5,980 nucleotides of DNA, taken from assembly GCA_041642035.1 (NCBI GenBank), contig JBEPXC010000233.1, positions 1 to 5,980 on the forward strand, read 5' to 3'. The DNA comes from SKVR01 sp041642035 (GTDB taxonomy: Bacteria > Bacteroidota > Bacteroidia > Bacteroidales > UBA7960). Below are positions 5,928 to 5,980 of the stretch, piece by piece. The notes below the pieces were generated by a model. The model searched no databases. It was not told the DNA's origin and saw nothing but the letters and a program-made list of their open reading frames with translations. Position 1 is the stretch's first letter. Every line of letters begins with the position of its first letter. The position numbers and the translations under genes are program-made.

Positions 5928-5980
5928 TTGTTATACAAATCTAAGCAATTTAATTACCAGAATCCCAAACGCCAATGATA

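Larger units (their letters stand above)
5854..5980 (-). mobile_element. Group II intron, 3' end (domains V-VI and domain IV tail), partial
   Basis: Read on the minus strand, this is the 3' end of a bacterial group II intron, a self-splicing ribozyme and retroelement that normally encodes a reverse transcriptase/maturase in domain IV. Domain V (5927-5894) and domain VI (5890-5857) fold canonically, are joined by the 3-nt linker UGU (5893-5891), and are followed by the 3' terminal bases G-A-C (5856-5854), fitting the usual 3' AY ending. The junction with the receptor gene is between 5853 and 5854, where the receptor reading frame leaves its family. Positions 5980-5928 are the tail of domain IV. 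All three minus-strand frames have stops there (5956-5954, 5952-5950 and 5933-5931), so any maturase ends at or before these points. The few residues visible are too short to identify it. The 5' end (expected GUGYG) and the body lie outside the window, so it is not known whether the intron is full-length or active. Confidence 0.9.

Noticed and set aside
5928..5980. C-terminal tail of a group II intron reverse transcriptase on the minus strand
   Set aside because: All three frames hit stops within 8-15 codons of the window edge and none of the short tails is diagnostic; the intron is called on RNA structure alone.
5854..5980. Idea that the intron is spliced out to restore the receptor
   Set aside because: Domains V and VI fold correctly only on the minus strand, opposite to the receptor, so the receptor mRNA carries the non-splicing complement.

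Overview
The window looks like chromosomal DNA of a Bacteroidota bacterium, closer to the Sphingobacteriia/Cytophagia/Chitinophagia type than to an enteric one. This rests on paired TonB-dependent receptors (TBDTs) with N-terminal carboxypeptidase-regulatory-like domains, a DUF4249 lipoprotein, AT-rich leaders with no clear Shine-Dalgarno sites, and promoter-like pairs of the TTTG / TAnnTTTG kind. Every protein gene reads on the + strand, and every one appears to be exported (lipoprotein or Sec signal, or outer-membrane barrel).

Layout. Positions 1-71 are a non-coding edge with a short inverted repeat. A lipoprotein of unknown function follows (72-1022), whose only usable start is a TTG. After a 124-base spacer with a plausible Bacteroidota promoter comes a tight two-gene unit: a DUF4249 lipoprotein (1147-2082) and, 2 bases later, a full-length 795-residue TBDT (2085-4472). 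A 280-base spacer (4473-4752) holds a hairpin, a small palindrome and a second, weaker promoter-like pair. It leads into a second unit: a small outer-membrane beta-barrel protein (4753-5343) and, 3 bases later, the start of a second TBDT (5347 onward).

The second TBDT is broken. Its reading frame is normal through signal peptide, regulatory-like domain and the start of the plug. It then stops inside the conserved plug motif, where the neighbouring receptor continues Y-V-R-G-G. The inserted DNA, from 5854 to the window edge, is the 3' end of a group II intron on the opposite strand. A 34-nt domain V with an AGC triad, GNRA loop and 2-nt bulge can be folded by eye, as can a domain VI with a bulged branch-point A and a 3' terminal AC. 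Because it is antisense to the receptor, splicing cannot repair the receptor mRNA.

How the genes work together. DUF4249 proteins commonly accompany TBDTs of this type and are inferred to be partner lipoproteins at the cell envelope. The first unit therefore looks like an intact outer-membrane uptake system of unknown substrate. The second looks like a related system, of higher GC content, inactivated by a retroelement. I see no sign of a wholly new multi-gene system. The most noteworthy objects are the antisense intron in a conserved plug codon and the unclassified lipoprotein at 72-1022.
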